From NCBI GenBank assembly GCA_024277115.1, contig JAJRVW010000134.1, forward strand, positions 1 through 61,242: DNA of 61,242 nucleotides. Reading direction: 5' to 3'. The translations under genes were made by a program, and so were the position numbers. The notes under the pieces are model-generated. The model was not told the DNA's origin, did not search any database, and was given only the letters and a program-made list of their open reading frames with translations. Below, piece by piece: positions 24,945 through 34,601 of the stretch (positions within the stretch are counted from its first letter, which is position 1; each line of letters begins with the position of its first letter). The stretch comes from Calditrichota bacterium (lineage in GTDB: Bacteria; Calditrichota; Calditrichia; Calditrichales; J004).

Positions 24945-27260
24945 CTAAAACCTTCCAAATTGAAAGTGAACTTTCCATTCACCGTCAATTGGATTTCCAG
25001 CAACATCCTCATAATCAAAACCGTAACCAAAATCGATCCCGATAATCCCGACAAGCGGCATAAACAAGCGCACACCGGCACCAACGGATCGTCGTAATTC
25101 AAACGGGTTTGTATCGGCGATATCATTCCATGTATTTCCAGCCTCAGCGAAAAACAGCCCAAAAATTGTGGGGTTGGGCGCAATGGGGAAACGTAGTTCG
25201 AGCGTTGATTTTACCATCGATTTTCCACCCAATGGCCTTTGAGAAACGGAGGTTAAATCTCCAACCTGGCCATCCTCGTAGCCACGCAACCCTTCGGCAA
25301 AACCAAGGCCGCTACCGCCCATATAAAAAAACTCGCCAAACAAGAGTTGGGTGTTCTCGCGTAGCAGACTAATGGCACCATATTTATTACTGGCATAAAG
25401 TACTAAGTTTGCGGGTAAGGGTATAAACCATTCTGAATTAAAAATAGTTTTAATAAAATGCTGTTCGCCTCCAAGGGGGCCGCCGGATAGTTCCAACGAT
25501 AAAGAATGCGATGATCCACGGGTAGGAAACTCCGGGTTATTTCGGCTATCACGCGAGATGATTTGTGTTAAACTTAACTGGCTTGTATTGCCATCGGTAA
25601 ACCCAAAGCCATCCAATCCGCTCTCCACCCTGGAGATTGACGTATTAGCAATACGGAAAATCCAGTCGCCCCTGAAATAGTTGTCCGGCCATCTAAAACG
25701 ACGCCCCAATCGAATACTACCGCCTGTGTCATTTCGTGTAAAGGGATAAAACCCACCACCGGTACGTGTATCAAAAATGGAAAAACCACCAAGTGTTGGC
25801 GTATCAAAAAGCCAGGGCTCGGTAAAACTTATCGAGGCCGACCGGTATATACGGCCAAATTGCCAATCAATTACAAGGCGTTGACCATCACCACCACTTA
25901 AGGGATGCGCAAGGGAAAAGTTGTTGAAGGTTAGGCCAAGGCTACCGATAAGCCCATCTCTTTGGCTAAAGCCTGCTGACATATTTGCCATGTCTGTCGA
26001 TTTCTCGGCTACCTCTACTTTTAAATTTACATTTTTTGAATCGTCTGGGATTAATCGTACATCCGGCTGAACATTGCTAAAATAATTCAAGATCATCAAA
26101 TCACGGATAGAGCGCTCTAGCTTTGCACTGTTAAACTTATCCCCGGGATGTATTTTAAACTCGCGCCGGATCACTTTTTCGTGTGTTTTTGAGTTCCCCA
26201 CAATGGTAATCTCTTTTATGCGTACTACATTACCTTCTGTAATGGAGAAGTTAATATTGAGAGTATCGTTCTCTACCGGGATTTCCTGCGGGACAATGCT
26301 GGCGAATAGATAGCCTTGGTTATAATATAATTTCTGCAGGCGGTCACGTATCCCCTCATCATATTTTTTCTGGTCATAAATATCGCCTTTCTCAATATCC
26401 AGCACGAGTCTTAATTCTTCATCGGAGAAAATTTCATTCCCATCAAATGCAATATCGCCAAAATGATATTCCTTGCCTTCATGCACCCAAATATCAATAA
26501 AAAGGTCTTGTTTATCTTCGCTGTAATGGAGCGAATCATTTATAATTTCGGCATCGCGGTAGCCATTTTCTTTATAGTATTGAACGACAAGGTTTTTATC
26601 TTCTTCAAACTTTTTTGGATCAAAATCAGCGCTGCGCCACCAGCGGTCTTCTTGCGTGTCTTCCATGGCATCTTTCAACGCATCATCATCAAAAGCCTCG
26701 TTTCCATGGAATGTTATCCCTTCGATCTGAACTTCGGAACCCTCTTCGATTTCTATGTTCAGGTTAACCCTCTGTTTGGTAGAAATAGTCGTATCAATTT
26801 TAACCACGGCCAACAAAAAGCCTTCTTCGTGATACTTATGGAGAATATTCTGTTTCATCTTGGATATTTTATATGGGGTGATTACCATGCCTCGATAGGT
26901 ATCAATTTCATCCTCTATCTCGTCTTTATCCAGCTCTTCAAATCCTGTTATAGAAACCAGGTTCAAACGTGGATATTCTTTTACTTTTATAAGAAGGTCC
27001 AAACCGTCAATCGATTGGCTGGTCACAAAAATTTGAATATCTTCAAATATTTTTAATGCCAACAAATTCCTGATTGCTTCCTGAATATTCTCTCCGGTAA
27101 TGCTCATCCCGGAGGAGAGGCCGGAGTTTAGCCGGATGGAACTTGCATCGGCGCTGGTATTGCCTTCTACTGTTATAGAATTAATTTTTATTTGCTTAAC
27201 TTGCGCATGTGTTATAGAAAAAAGTAATGTTACAAGTATTGCCGCGAAAAATTTCCGCAC
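24945..27260 (-). CDS. bamA: Outer-membrane protein assembly factor BamA
   Basis: A 771-aa Omp85 protein. After a signal peptide (RKFFAAILVTLLFSITHAQ) come five POTRA domains (about 25-400; ITVEGNTSADASSI, ITFHGNEAFDDD, IAFDGNEIFSDEEL, ITIVGNSKTHEKVIRREF). A 16-strand barrel follows, ending FQFGRF with the terminal Phe. The motif GLRGYEDGQVGD corresponds to the conserved VRGY/F loop-6 element that contacts the barrel interior. I place the start at GTG 27260 because GGAGG lies 5 nt upstream; an in-frame ATG at 27272 would include that site and longer upstream frames lack any. Confidence 0.93.
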   Translation of the reverse strand: MRKFFAAILVTLLFSITHAQVKQIKINSITVEGNTSADASSIRLNSGLSSGMSITGENIQEAIRNLLALKIFEDIQIFVTSQSIDGLDLLIKVKEYPRLNLVSITGFEELDKDEIEDEIDTYRGMVITPYKISKMKQNILHKYHEEGFLLAVVKIDTTISTKQRVNLNIEIEEGSEVQIEGITFHGNEAFDDDALKDAMEDTQEDRWWRSADFDPKKFEEDKNLVVQYYKENGYRDAEIINDSLHYSEDKQDLFIDIWVHEGKEYHFGDIAFDGNEIFSDEELRLVLDIEKGDIYDQKKYDEGIRDRLQKLYYNQGYLFASIVPQEIPVENDTLNINFSITEGNVVRIKEITIVGNSKTHEKVIRREFKIHPGDKFNSAKLERSIRDLMILNYFSNVQPDVRLIPDDSKNVNLKVEVAEKSTDMANMSAGFSQRDGLIGSLGLTFNNFSLAHPLSGGDGQRLVIDWQFGRIYRSASISFTEPWLFDTPTLGGFSIFDTRTGGGFYPFTRNDTGGSIRLGRRFRWPDNYFRGDWIFRIANTSISRVESGLDGFGFTDGNTSQLSLTQIISRDSRNNPEFPTRGSSHSLSLELSGGPLGGEQHFIKTIFNSEWFIPLPANLVLYASNKYGAISLLRENTQLLFGEFFYMGGSGLGFAEGLRGYEDGQVGDLTSVSQRPLGGKSMVKSTLELRFPIAPNPTIFGLFFAEAGNTWNDIADTNPFELRRSVGAGVRLFMPLVGIIGIDFGYGFDYEDVAGNPIDGEWKVHFQFGRF

Positions 27261-27369
27261 ATGATCCTCCATATTAGAATGAAAATGAATGTCTAAGCCT
27301 AATTTTAAAATCTTCAAGATATTGTTTTTGGTTTGCAATTTTGTAGTAACCTAATAGCTCCCTGTCCCA

Positions 27370-30300
27370 CTAAAACTCTACCAGCATATTCTGAAAAAAG
27401 CGATATTCCAATCCCAAAGAATGATTGAAATCAAAGCCACTCTGGGCATCTTCGTACAAAGATACAAGCTGACCTGTGTATGTAAGGTACAAATCTTCAT
27501 TTATATATTTCCCAACGGTCACTTCAGAGCTGGACATAAGATACAGATACGGTACTTCGCCCGAGAGCGGGTTTATAAATGGGTTTGCACTTTGCGAATT
27601 AATTTGCCGCCCCACACTGCTTAAAAATAAATTTCGGGCAATGCTGGAATTAAAACGGACAAGATCCATGCCCAGGCTCTTTTCGAGAACCTTTTCGATT
27701 GGCCGTAAAAGAGGACGGATAAAATATTTCTCGGTAAGCGCCCCACCAACATTTGTCGCTTTTTCCTTAAAATTATCCACAGAATACCCCAAATAGGCCA
27801 ATACCTGTTCCTGGGTTTCGCCAATTGTCGGATCGGCGGAAACAAGTTTAAATTTGAATTCCTGCCAATCTCCGGATTGTTTTATTTGGCCTGTTTTAGA
27901 ATCGATTGTGTACAATTGTAAATATATTGTTTTGGGGAGTGCACCAACACTATCTCGAATAGTTGTCCACGCCTTACCCGATATATTTGGCAAGTCCTTG
28001 TACTTGGATAGTTCCAGCCCGAAACGATCCACTTTAAAATTTAAATCCAGATACTCCAATCGGCCACGCGTTGAAACAAGACTTCCAACCGGTTTAAATG
28101 TTCCCTGATCAATAATCCCGGTAAAAGCCAAGCCCTCACTTTTTTCATCCACGGTAATTTCGGTAAGTACATTATCAATATAGGCCGGGATATCGCGACG
28201 ATAAACAACATCTTCGCCTGCCTTAACCGTAGCATCCCACTCCATATTACTTAAAAACTCAACCGCTGTCGAGGGCTCGTCCGAAGGGGTTTTACTTTCA
28301 ATAAATGGGTAGGTAATAGTTGCAGAATTTAAAGTAACCACACCATAGCCCAATGGATGTTTTAACGGCCCAGCAAAAAAGAATTTTTCACCTTTTACTT
28401 TTCCTGATAAATCAATTTTGCCATAAACATCGGGCTCCATAATGCCCGGGATATTCAAATTGACGCCATCATTACTTGTCTCGAGCGCCAAAACACCAAA
28501 GTCTAGATTTAAACCACGGAAATACCAGGGTTCTATAACACGGCCAGATTCTGTTTTAATATCACGGACTGTATTGATGTTTAAAAAATTATCTTCCACA
28601 AATGCATTTAAATTTATAATATTTACCTGATCGCTTCCCTCTTCCAATGTGATTCTTCCACTAATATCATGCACATAAGGCGCGACGGAGTTCATCCATA
28701 ATTCACCCCGGTCGATATCTATGTCCGCAGCAACCAGCTTGATCTCATCCGACGTTCCCTTAAATTTTAATGAAATATCAGAAAGAGACGCACCATCTAA
28801 AAAGAACGGTTCCCAATGTGGCAATAACCCCAGGATATCCCCATCAAAGTTTACGAACAGGTCAACCTCATCATAAGAATTAAGGGGGAAATTTCCGACA
28901 CTGTTAAAATGATAATACCCCTGCCGCTCGATAGAAAACCGTTGCAATCCTATTTTGTGATCCGAGTAATTTAAAACCTGGCCATCGGCCGGGATTTTAT
29001 CGATTAAGCTTAACTCAAATTTATCAAATTTAATTCCATCCATAGCGCCATTTTTTACGGTCAACTCGGCCTCGATATGAGGCTGGGAAATTGAACCCTG
29101 TACTTTAAACGCATACTCTGCGATGCCTGTAAGCAGACTATCTGCTAATCCAGTGCTTTTAATAATAGCCGGCACATCAAGGCCCGTACCGTTAAAATAC
29201 CCTGATATTTGATTATTTAACAAACCCCATTCCAAGTTTCCATTTAACCACTCGATGTTATTATGGTAGATCTTAATTGAGTCTGCTACAACCTTCGTCC
29301 TGTCGACAGAGAATGCAATTTCAGGTTGATAGTATCCGATTTCATTAAATACAAATTTATCACCAAAAAAATGAGCCTTTAACCATGGACTTTTTAAACT
29401 CCCGCCAATTTGCACATTGCCGTTTATTTCAGCCTGATACCTATAATCGTTATCTGCCCCAATATCGGAAAAGGCCTTGATCAGTTTAAAGGCGTCAATG
29501 CTTAATTCACCTTGAAGTTGTTCCTCTTCTTTTTCAAGGTCTACAAATAAATGGCCTTTAATACCTTCATTAAACTCGATACGGCCACCAAAAAAGTTTT
29601 CTGTAAAATCAGCGTCATAGCTCCCTGTTAAATTTTCAAAAATTATTTTCCCTGTCATTGATTTATGAAAATCAAGAACATTTTTTAGGTTTGTAGCCAT
29701 TGTTAAAACCGTATCTTGCGTTGCCTTGTCACGTACCTGAATTTTTCCATGTAGATCGTTTACGGAGCCTGTTAGCACGCCTTTTGTTTCAATTTTGTCA
29801 AATAGTGAGGTAATAATTTTATCCGAAGTAAATATGGAAAAAGGGAAATTTTCAAAAAACGCATATTTAATATTTGGTGTTTTTAAATAGTTGGAAACAA
29901 CAATTTCACCTTTTAGTTTTTTATGATTGGATTGTAGCAAACTAACACGAATAGATTCGGACGTACCGTTAACTGCCCCGTCAACAGATAGTAAAGTATC
30001 ATAACCTGCTAAATTATAAAGCCACTTTCCTGACGAGATTCCTGAATCCATATTTACATTCAAGTTTAGGGCAAATGTGTGGTTCGCATCGGAGAGCTTA
30101 TCGAATAAAACATGCTTCCCTGATTTGTACGCACCGTTTATATTAACACCAAGATTATGTGAAGCATAGTCGTAATTTCCATTACCGGAAACAGAGACCG
30201 CGCTATCCGTGATTGAAATTAGTGGAATATTAACACCCTCGTCTGAGAGGGCAAAACGCGCATGCATCTTTTCAAAACGTTGATTGTAAACTGTTAAATT

Positions 30301-31407
30301 ATTTGATTCAACATTCCCGTTCACCTTGTATGTCCCATCGCTGTAACGAAATCCAATCTTAAGGTTTATGGCGCTTTTTGAAAAAATATTCTCGGGAAAA
30401 AATTTCTCGAAAGTTTTTAAATGAAAATCATGTGTTTCAAAAGTACCGACAAGTTCCGGTTTAAAAAGGTTCGAGATTTCCGCACTGATTTTTACCGGAT
30501 GCGCCTTATAATCAAGCACACCCTCTTGCATAATCATGCGGTTTTCCTTAATGGACAACTTAAAATTTACATTATTGATTTGCTCTTCGTTAAAAGTAGC
30601 CGCCATATCTTTTAATGTTATGTTCCCATTAATTTTTATAGAATCAAGCGCTGCAACATTTCCTTTAATATCCAAGTTTCCAAATGCAACACCTTCTACA
30701 AATAATTTATCCGTAAACTGATTAAGGGTTGATTCATTAAAATTATATTCTAAAATTTGAATATTCGAAGTAAAATCCATACTCTTCTTCGCAAATTTTA
30801 AATTGAGCACGAAATTTTCTTCCTCTGTCGAGAAAGCATTGCCTTGAACTTTTAAAACGATATTGTCCCTATTTGCAGAATTAAACCAACCATCTAAATT
30901 TTGGGCATATGCTGTAAAATTCCCATCATTACTTTCGATGATTATCTTTCCATTGCTTAACCGGATATTATTCAGGTTATTAATAACCTGCAATTGAGAG
31001 AGGATATTTATTTGTGTACTGTCTTTAGGGTTTTGTTCACGATCTTTTTTTGTGTTATGAATTATTAATCGGGGTTGGTTTAGAAAAATCTCCTGGATGG
31101 CGAGCTCCGGCGATGCAGGGTTTTTAAAAAAACTATACAAATTAAAATCAATAACAATCTCGTCAATTAAAACCTCAATTCTCTCATCCGAAGAGAGAAA
31201 AGAAATTTTACTTATTTCAAAACTTCCAAGTCCAATCTCTAAATTTTGTAAATCTAATTGATGTCCCTGTTCAGCAAATATTTTATCTAAAAGATAATTT
31301 TTTAAAGGTATATCATAGCCGGACAATTTTAACAACACCGGTAAAGATGAAATAAAAACCCCAAATACTGTAATAATGAGGCAAATTATGATTATAGTTT
31401 TTTTCAT
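27370..31407 (-). CDS. tamB: TamB/AsmA-like translocation and assembly module protein
   Basis: About 1345 aa. An N-terminal transmembrane anchor (IIIICLIITVFGVFISSLPVLL) is followed by a very long beta-rich periplasmic region. The C-terminal DUF490/TamB domain (about 1050-1345) includes SIARNLFLSSVGRQ and ends in FFQNMLVEF. TamB-type proteins span the periplasm and are implicated in autotransporter assembly and phospholipid traffic to the outer membrane. Placement 109 bp before bamA matches the common FCB order in which TamB pairs with an Omp85 protein. ATG 31407 is preferred over an upstream ATG at 31446 because the basic n-region of the anchor begins there. Confidence 0.88.
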   Translation of the reverse strand: MKKTIIIICLIITVFGVFISSLPVLLKLSGYDIPLKNYLLDKIFAEQGHQLDLQNLEIGLGSFEISKISFLSSDERIEVLIDEIVIDFNLYSFFKNPASPELAIQEIFLNQPRLIIHNTKKDREQNPKDSTQINILSQLQVINNLNNIRLSNGKIIIESNDGNFTAYAQNLDGWFNSANRDNIVLKVQGNAFSTEEENFVLNLKFAKKSMDFTSNIQILEYNFNESTLNQFTDKLFVEGVAFGNLDIKGNVAALDSIKINGNITLKDMAATFNEEQINNVNFKLSIKENRMIMQEGVLDYKAHPVKISAEISNLFKPELVGTFETHDFHLKTFEKFFPENIFSKSAINLKIGFRYSDGTYKVNGNVESNNLTVYNQRFEKMHARFALSDEGVNIPLISITDSAVSVSGNGNYDYASHNLGVNINGAYKSGKHVLFDKLSDANHTFALNLNVNMDSGISSGKWLYNLAGYDTLLSVDGAVNGTSESIRVSLLQSNHKKLKGEIVVSNYLKTPNIKYAFFENFPFSIFTSDKIITSLFDKIETKGVLTGSVNDLHGKIQVRDKATQDTVLTMATNLKNVLDFHKSMTGKIIFENLTGSYDADFTENFFGGRIEFNEGIKGHLFVDLEKEEEQLQGELSIDAFKLIKAFSDIGADNDYRYQAEINGNVQIGGSLKSPWLKAHFFGDKFVFNEIGYYQPEIAFSVDRTKVVADSIKIYHNNIEWLNGNLEWGLLNNQISGYFNGTGLDVPAIIKSTGLADSLLTGIAEYAFKVQGSISQPHIEAELTVKNGAMDGIKFDKFELSLIDKIPADGQVLNYSDHKIGLQRFSIERQGYYHFNSVGNFPLNSYDEVDLFVNFDGDILGLLPHWEPFFLDGASLSDISLKFKGTSDEIKLVAADIDIDRGELWMNSVAPYVHDISGRITLEEGSDQVNIINLNAFVEDNFLNINTVRDIKTESGRVIEPWYFRGLNLDFGVLALETSNDGVNLNIPGIMEPDVYGKIDLSGKVKGEKFFFAGPLKHPLGYGVVTLNSATITYPFIESKTPSDEPSTAVEFLSNMEWDATVKAGEDVVYRRDIPAYIDNVLTEITVDEKSEGLAFTGIIDQGTFKPVGSLVSTRGRLEYLDLNFKVDRFGLELSKYKDLPNISGKAWTTIRDSVGALPKTIYLQLYTIDSKTGQIKQSGDWQEFKFKLVSADPTIGETQEQVLAYLGYSVDNFKEKATNVGGALTEKYFIRPLLRPIEKVLEKSLGMDLVRFNSSIARNLFLSSVGRQINSQSANPFINPLSGEVPYLYLMSSSEVTVGKYINEDLYLTYTGQLVSLYEDAQSGFDFNHSLGLEYRFFQNMLVEF

Positions 31408-31764
31408 TTTTTTACGGCTAAAAGAGGATTGACCCCAATTTAGCACACTAAGTATTTTAAGCTTAGCTTTAAATAATTTTTTACTACTTTTTATATACCG
31501 GGATAATTAGCTGGTTGCGTGAACTGCGGCTTGGTGTTAAATGTTCCGGGCAAGCCTTAAATGTACATAAAAATTGACCTTAAATCCATATCTTGCTTTA
31601 ATAAATTATGATGCGCATTTTTAAAACAATAGTTTTGATTTTAAGTATTTGTCATGTAAAAAAATGTACTGAATAACCATCCATAGAAGGTATCTTAACT
31701 TTGGCTATAAATAAAAATGCGCCCGGCTAAACCAGACGCATTTAAGAGATATATTATGGGGTTG
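31408..31764. other. Intergenic region before tamB
   Basis: No gene is seen. It holds the terminator of the Fe-S oxidoreductase at about 31707-31743 and must contain the promoter for the tamB-bamA-lpx block. I find no hexamer pair with 16-18 nt spacing that I would defend. Confidence 0.5.
31707..31743 (-). terminator. Rho-independent terminator of the Fe-S oxidoreductase
   Basis: On the minus strand AAATGCG (31737-31743 side) pairs with CGCATTT (31715-31721 side) around a GC-containing loop, followed by TTATTTATAG. It lies 21 bp past the oxidoreductase stop. Confidence 0.75.
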
Positions 31765-32307
31765 TTATACTAATTTTTCGGCAATAATTTCGGCAATATC
31801 TCGCACGTCCATATTGGATTCCAACTCATTGGATGCATCCGTCATCATCGTCATACAAAACGGGCAACCTGTTGCAATGGTATCCACTCCGGTTTTTTGG
31901 GCCTCTTTAAACCGCTCCCGCCTAACAGCCTCGGTACCCTCTTCTTCTTCTTTCCACATTTGGGCCCCGCCGGCCCCACAGCAAAAGCTATTATTCTTGG
32001 AGCGTTCCATCTCCACAAGGTTTAAGCCACTGGCAGCAATTGTATCGCGCGGTGCATCGTACTCCTCATTATGGCGCCCAAGATAACAAGGATCGTGGAA
32101 GGTTACTTTTTCGTCACCCTTCTCAACCTGTTTTATTTTTCCGTCGGCAATCAACTGGCTGATAAACTGTGAGTGGTGAACAACCTCGTAGTTACCGCCC
32201 AATTGTGGATATTCATTTTTAAGGGTATTAAAGCAGTGCGGACATTGGGTGATTATCTTTTTAAATTTTAAACTGTTTAGGGTTTCAATATTGGTCATCG
32301 CCAACAT
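31765..32307 (-). CDS. Membrane Fe-S oxidoreductase, C-terminal CCG part (frameshifted)
   Basis: The 180-aa frame holds the second cysteine-rich CCG domain of an HdrD/GlpC-type oxidoreductase (COG0247): TQCPHCFNTLKNEYP, FHDPCYLGRHN, FCCGAGGAQMW and ATGCPFC. These cysteines typically bind a noncubane [4Fe-4S] cluster in heterodisulfide-reductase relatives. It lacks its own ribosome-binding site and overlaps the end of the upstream frame. In this frame, codons before its first Met read E-S-C-T-G-D-P-A-R-R-S-G-N-E-Y-L-Y-Q, the canonical connection. So it is the continuation of the gene at 32295-33761 after a one-base loss. Confidence 0.88.
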   Translation of the reverse strand: MLAMTNIETLNSLKFKKIITQCPHCFNTLKNEYPQLGGNYEVVHHSQFISQLIADGKIKQVEKGDEKVTFHDPCYLGRHNEEYDAPRDTIAASGLNLVEMERSKNNSFCCGAGGAQMWKEEEEGTEAVRRERFKEAQKTGVDTIATGCPFCMTMMTDASNELESNMDVRDIAEIIAEKLV

Positions 32308-33761
32308 CTGGTATAAATACTCGTTGCCGGATCGTCTTGCCGGGTCACCTGTACACGATTCCTTTTCCCCAGAATACCATAGTTGATACCGGCAGCATTT
32401 AATATTTTAATCATCGACTTGGTAACTTTGACATTGCGGTCGTCAAAAGAACCCGAGCAGCCAATCCAATATAAAACTTCTGTATCTTCCGTAATCCGGG
32501 GCACATCCATCCCTTCGGCCCAATCGTCACGGCTACTAGCCGCCAAGCCCCACGGATTGCCCTGGTTTTCGAGGTTCTTAAAGGTTGTAGCTAACTCCGG
32601 CGCCATATCGCCTTCTTCTAAAACAAGATAACGGCGCATGTCCACGATTCGATCTATATATTCAATAAAAAGCGGACAGGCCTCTTCGCACGCCTTACAG
32701 GTTGTACAAGCCCATAACATTTCGGTTTCGATAACATCGCCAACAAGCGCCTTGCCTTCATATTCCTTTTTTCCATCCTTCATTTTTGCCAGTTGTAGTA
32801 AAAAGGGTGTTTTATCTTCGTATAAATGATGGCGTGACCTTACGTTTATTTCTTTTGGGCTTAACTTTTTACCCGTGTTGTAAGCTGGACAAACGTCCTG
32901 GCAACGGCCACATTCGGTACAGGTATAAATATCCAGGATATCTTTCCAGCTGCTTTGCTCAATCTGTGAAACACCAAAATTTTCAGCTTCCTCAAGATCA
33001 ATCAACCGTAAAGCACCATAATCAAAGCGCCTTAAAAATACATTAAAAAGAGACGTTATCACATGAAAATGTTTTGAGTTTGGCAGCAAATTTAAAAAGA
33101 AAAGGAGCGATAAAACATGTAGCCACCAAGAGGCATCGTGGAACAACACGAGTGTCTCCGCGCTCATCCCGGCCATCCAGGTACCAAATAACTGGCTCAT
33201 GGGCGAAAATTCTTCGTTTAAGCCAGCCGCAACTTTTGCCCCACCACTGATAAAATCTGTAACCATCAAAATGCCAATCAGAAGGAGTACAAGTATTGCC
33301 TCACCGGAAAGCGTAACCCGTTTTGGCTTAATAACAAGCCGGCGAAATAGCGCATAGCTAACCATGATCAGGACAATCACTTCAAAAACATCACGAAAGC
33401 CACTATAAATATTGCCCAAGAATGAACCGGGAGCCAAAAAGGGTAAGTGAAACCCGGAGTAAAATCCCCCGCCTAAAAGATGTATCGTATTAATACTGAC
33501 CGCTAAAAATCCCCAAAAAATAAAGGCATGCATAATCCCTGCGCCCAAAAAACGTCTGTCGAGAATCCGTCCCTGACCGATGAAAAATTGTAAAACCATT
33601 AAAATCCGTTTGCCAATATTGTCCCATCGGTTTATGGGCTCTTTTTGGGCCACTTTTAAAATAATAAAACGCTTATATACAAAATACCCAAAAGTAGATA
33701 AGGCACCCACTAGAATGATTATGTAAATGATAAAGGAAATAAAATTTCCGGTCGGGTTCAT
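32295..33761 (-). CDS. Membrane Fe-S oxidoreductase, N-terminal part (frameshifted)
   Basis: The intact gene would run 31765-33761 (about 665 aa). An N-terminal membrane domain like the nitrate reductase gamma subunit (five to six helices, about 1-240) carries histidines at HAFIFWGF, HDASWWLHVL and KHFHV suited to heme b. A dicluster ferredoxin domain follows (CTECGRCQDVCP and CTTCKACEEACP), then the start of the first CCG domain (WIGCSGSFD). It probably moves electrons between the quinone pool and a cytoplasmic partner. The frame is lost at about 32361-32370 in the run GGGGAAAAGG, so the last about 20 residues (RNRVQVTRQ...) are out of frame. ATG 33761 has GGAG six nt upstream. Confidence 0.88.
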   Translation of the reverse strand: MNPTGNFISFIIYIIILVGALSTFGYFVYKRFIILKVAQKEPINRWDNIGKRILMVLQFFIGQGRILDRRFLGAGIMHAFIFWGFLAVSINTIHLLGGGFYSGFHLPFLAPGSFLGNIYSGFRDVFEVIVLIMVSYALFRRLVIKPKRVTLSGEAILVLLLIGILMVTDFISGGAKVAAGLNEEFSPMSQLFGTWMAGMSAETLVLFHDASWWLHVLSLLFFLNLLPNSKHFHVITSLFNVFLRRFDYGALRLIDLEEAENFGVSQIEQSSWKDILDIYTCTECGRCQDVCPAYNTGKKLSPKEINVRSRHHLYEDKTPFLLQLAKMKDGKKEYEGKALVGDVIETEMLWACTTCKACEEACPLFIEYIDRIVDMRRYLVLEEGDMAPELATTFKNLENQGNPWGLAASSRDDWAEGMDVPRITEDTEVLYWIGCSGSFDDRNVKVTKSMIKILNAAGINYGILGKRNRVQVTRQDDPATSIYTRCWR

Positions 33762-34074
33762 GATATTCTCCTTAGCTAAAAATGATCAGCAGGTTTGACA
33801 ATATTAGATTAAACAAAAATAAATCATTGAAATAATTTTTTTACCGGGTTTAGTGCAGGGCTAAGATAAGAAAAATATAGGACTTATTAAATATAATTTT
33901 AAGATGAAAAACTGGCTGGTTTAAATAATTTAATAACACGGCAGGTAAGAAATACTTAATCTATATCAGGCTGTTTTTATTGAAGTTATCGAAGTTTAAT
34001 CAAGTTAAAATGATAAACTTGACTTAAAGGGATAATACACAAAAGGAAGGAAATATTTTTTTTAGTATATCAAT
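33762..34074. other. Intergenic region between def and the Fe-S oxidoreductase
   Basis: AT-rich and without a credible gene. A 7-bp inverted repeat TCAAGTT/AACTTGA occurs at about 34003-34025 but has no U-tract. A weak TTCAAT-17-TCTAAT pair on the minus strand at about 33800-33830 could serve the oxidoreductase, at low confidence. Confidence 0.4.
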
Positions 34075-34572
34075 TTAATATTTTTCGGGAAGCATTTTTT
34101 GATTGATAAGCAGTTGTCTTTTAATTGGGCTAATAAGATCTACAAACAGAATACCGTTTAAATGATCAATTTCGTGCTGTAATACCCGGGCCATCCAGCC
34201 ATCAAATTCTTCTTCAAATACCTGCCCCTCTTCATTGGTATATTTTAACCTGATAATTTCAGGCCGCGAAACGTCCTCGCGCACTTCCGGAATTGAGAGG
34301 CAACCCTCTTCTATCACAACTTCACCTTCTGAGCTTATTATTTCAGGATTGATAAACGCCCGTGGCACTTCATCTTCCTCAATACCGGAAATATCCACAA
34401 CAAGCACTTTTTTAGAGTGGCCTATTTGCGGCGCGGCCAAGCCAATGCCATCTTCATGATGCATTTTTTTTATCATGTTTTTTACGAAATCTTTTAGCTG
34501 CTTATCAAATTCCCGGACAGGTTCGGTATCCCGTCTTAAAATGGGATCACCAATAAATCGAAGTTTGAGCAT
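34075..34572 (-). CDS. def: Peptide deformylase
   Basis: A 165-aa metalloenzyme that removes the N-formyl group from nascent proteins. All three motifs are present: GIGLAAPQIG, EGCLSIPE (metal-ligand Cys) and QHEIDHLNG (two metal-ligand His and the catalytic Glu). I use ATG 34572 (MLKLRFIGDP) and not the TTG at 34584. AGGA precedes the ATG, though only 3 nt away. fmt, which adds the formyl group, is 3.4 kb upstream in the same direction but not in the same tight cluster. Confidence 0.94.
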   Translation of the reverse strand: MLKLRFIGDPILRRDTEPVREFDKQLKDFVKNMIKKMHHEDGIGLAAPQIGHSKKVLVVDISGIEEDEVPRAFINPEIISSEGEVVIEEGCLSIPEVREDVSRPEIIRLKYTNEEGQVFEEEFDGWMARVLQHEIDHLNGILFVDLISPIKRQLLINQKMLPEKY

Positions 34573-34601
34573 ATTTCCTATCAATATTATTTAGACAAAT
34601 T

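Noticed and set aside
26463-27056. 197-codon plus-strand frame
   Set aside because: It is a shadow of the POTRA region of bamA.
34003-34025. Inverted repeat TCAAGTT/AACTTGA as def terminator
   Set aside because: It has an AT-rich seven-bp stem with a long loop and no U-run.
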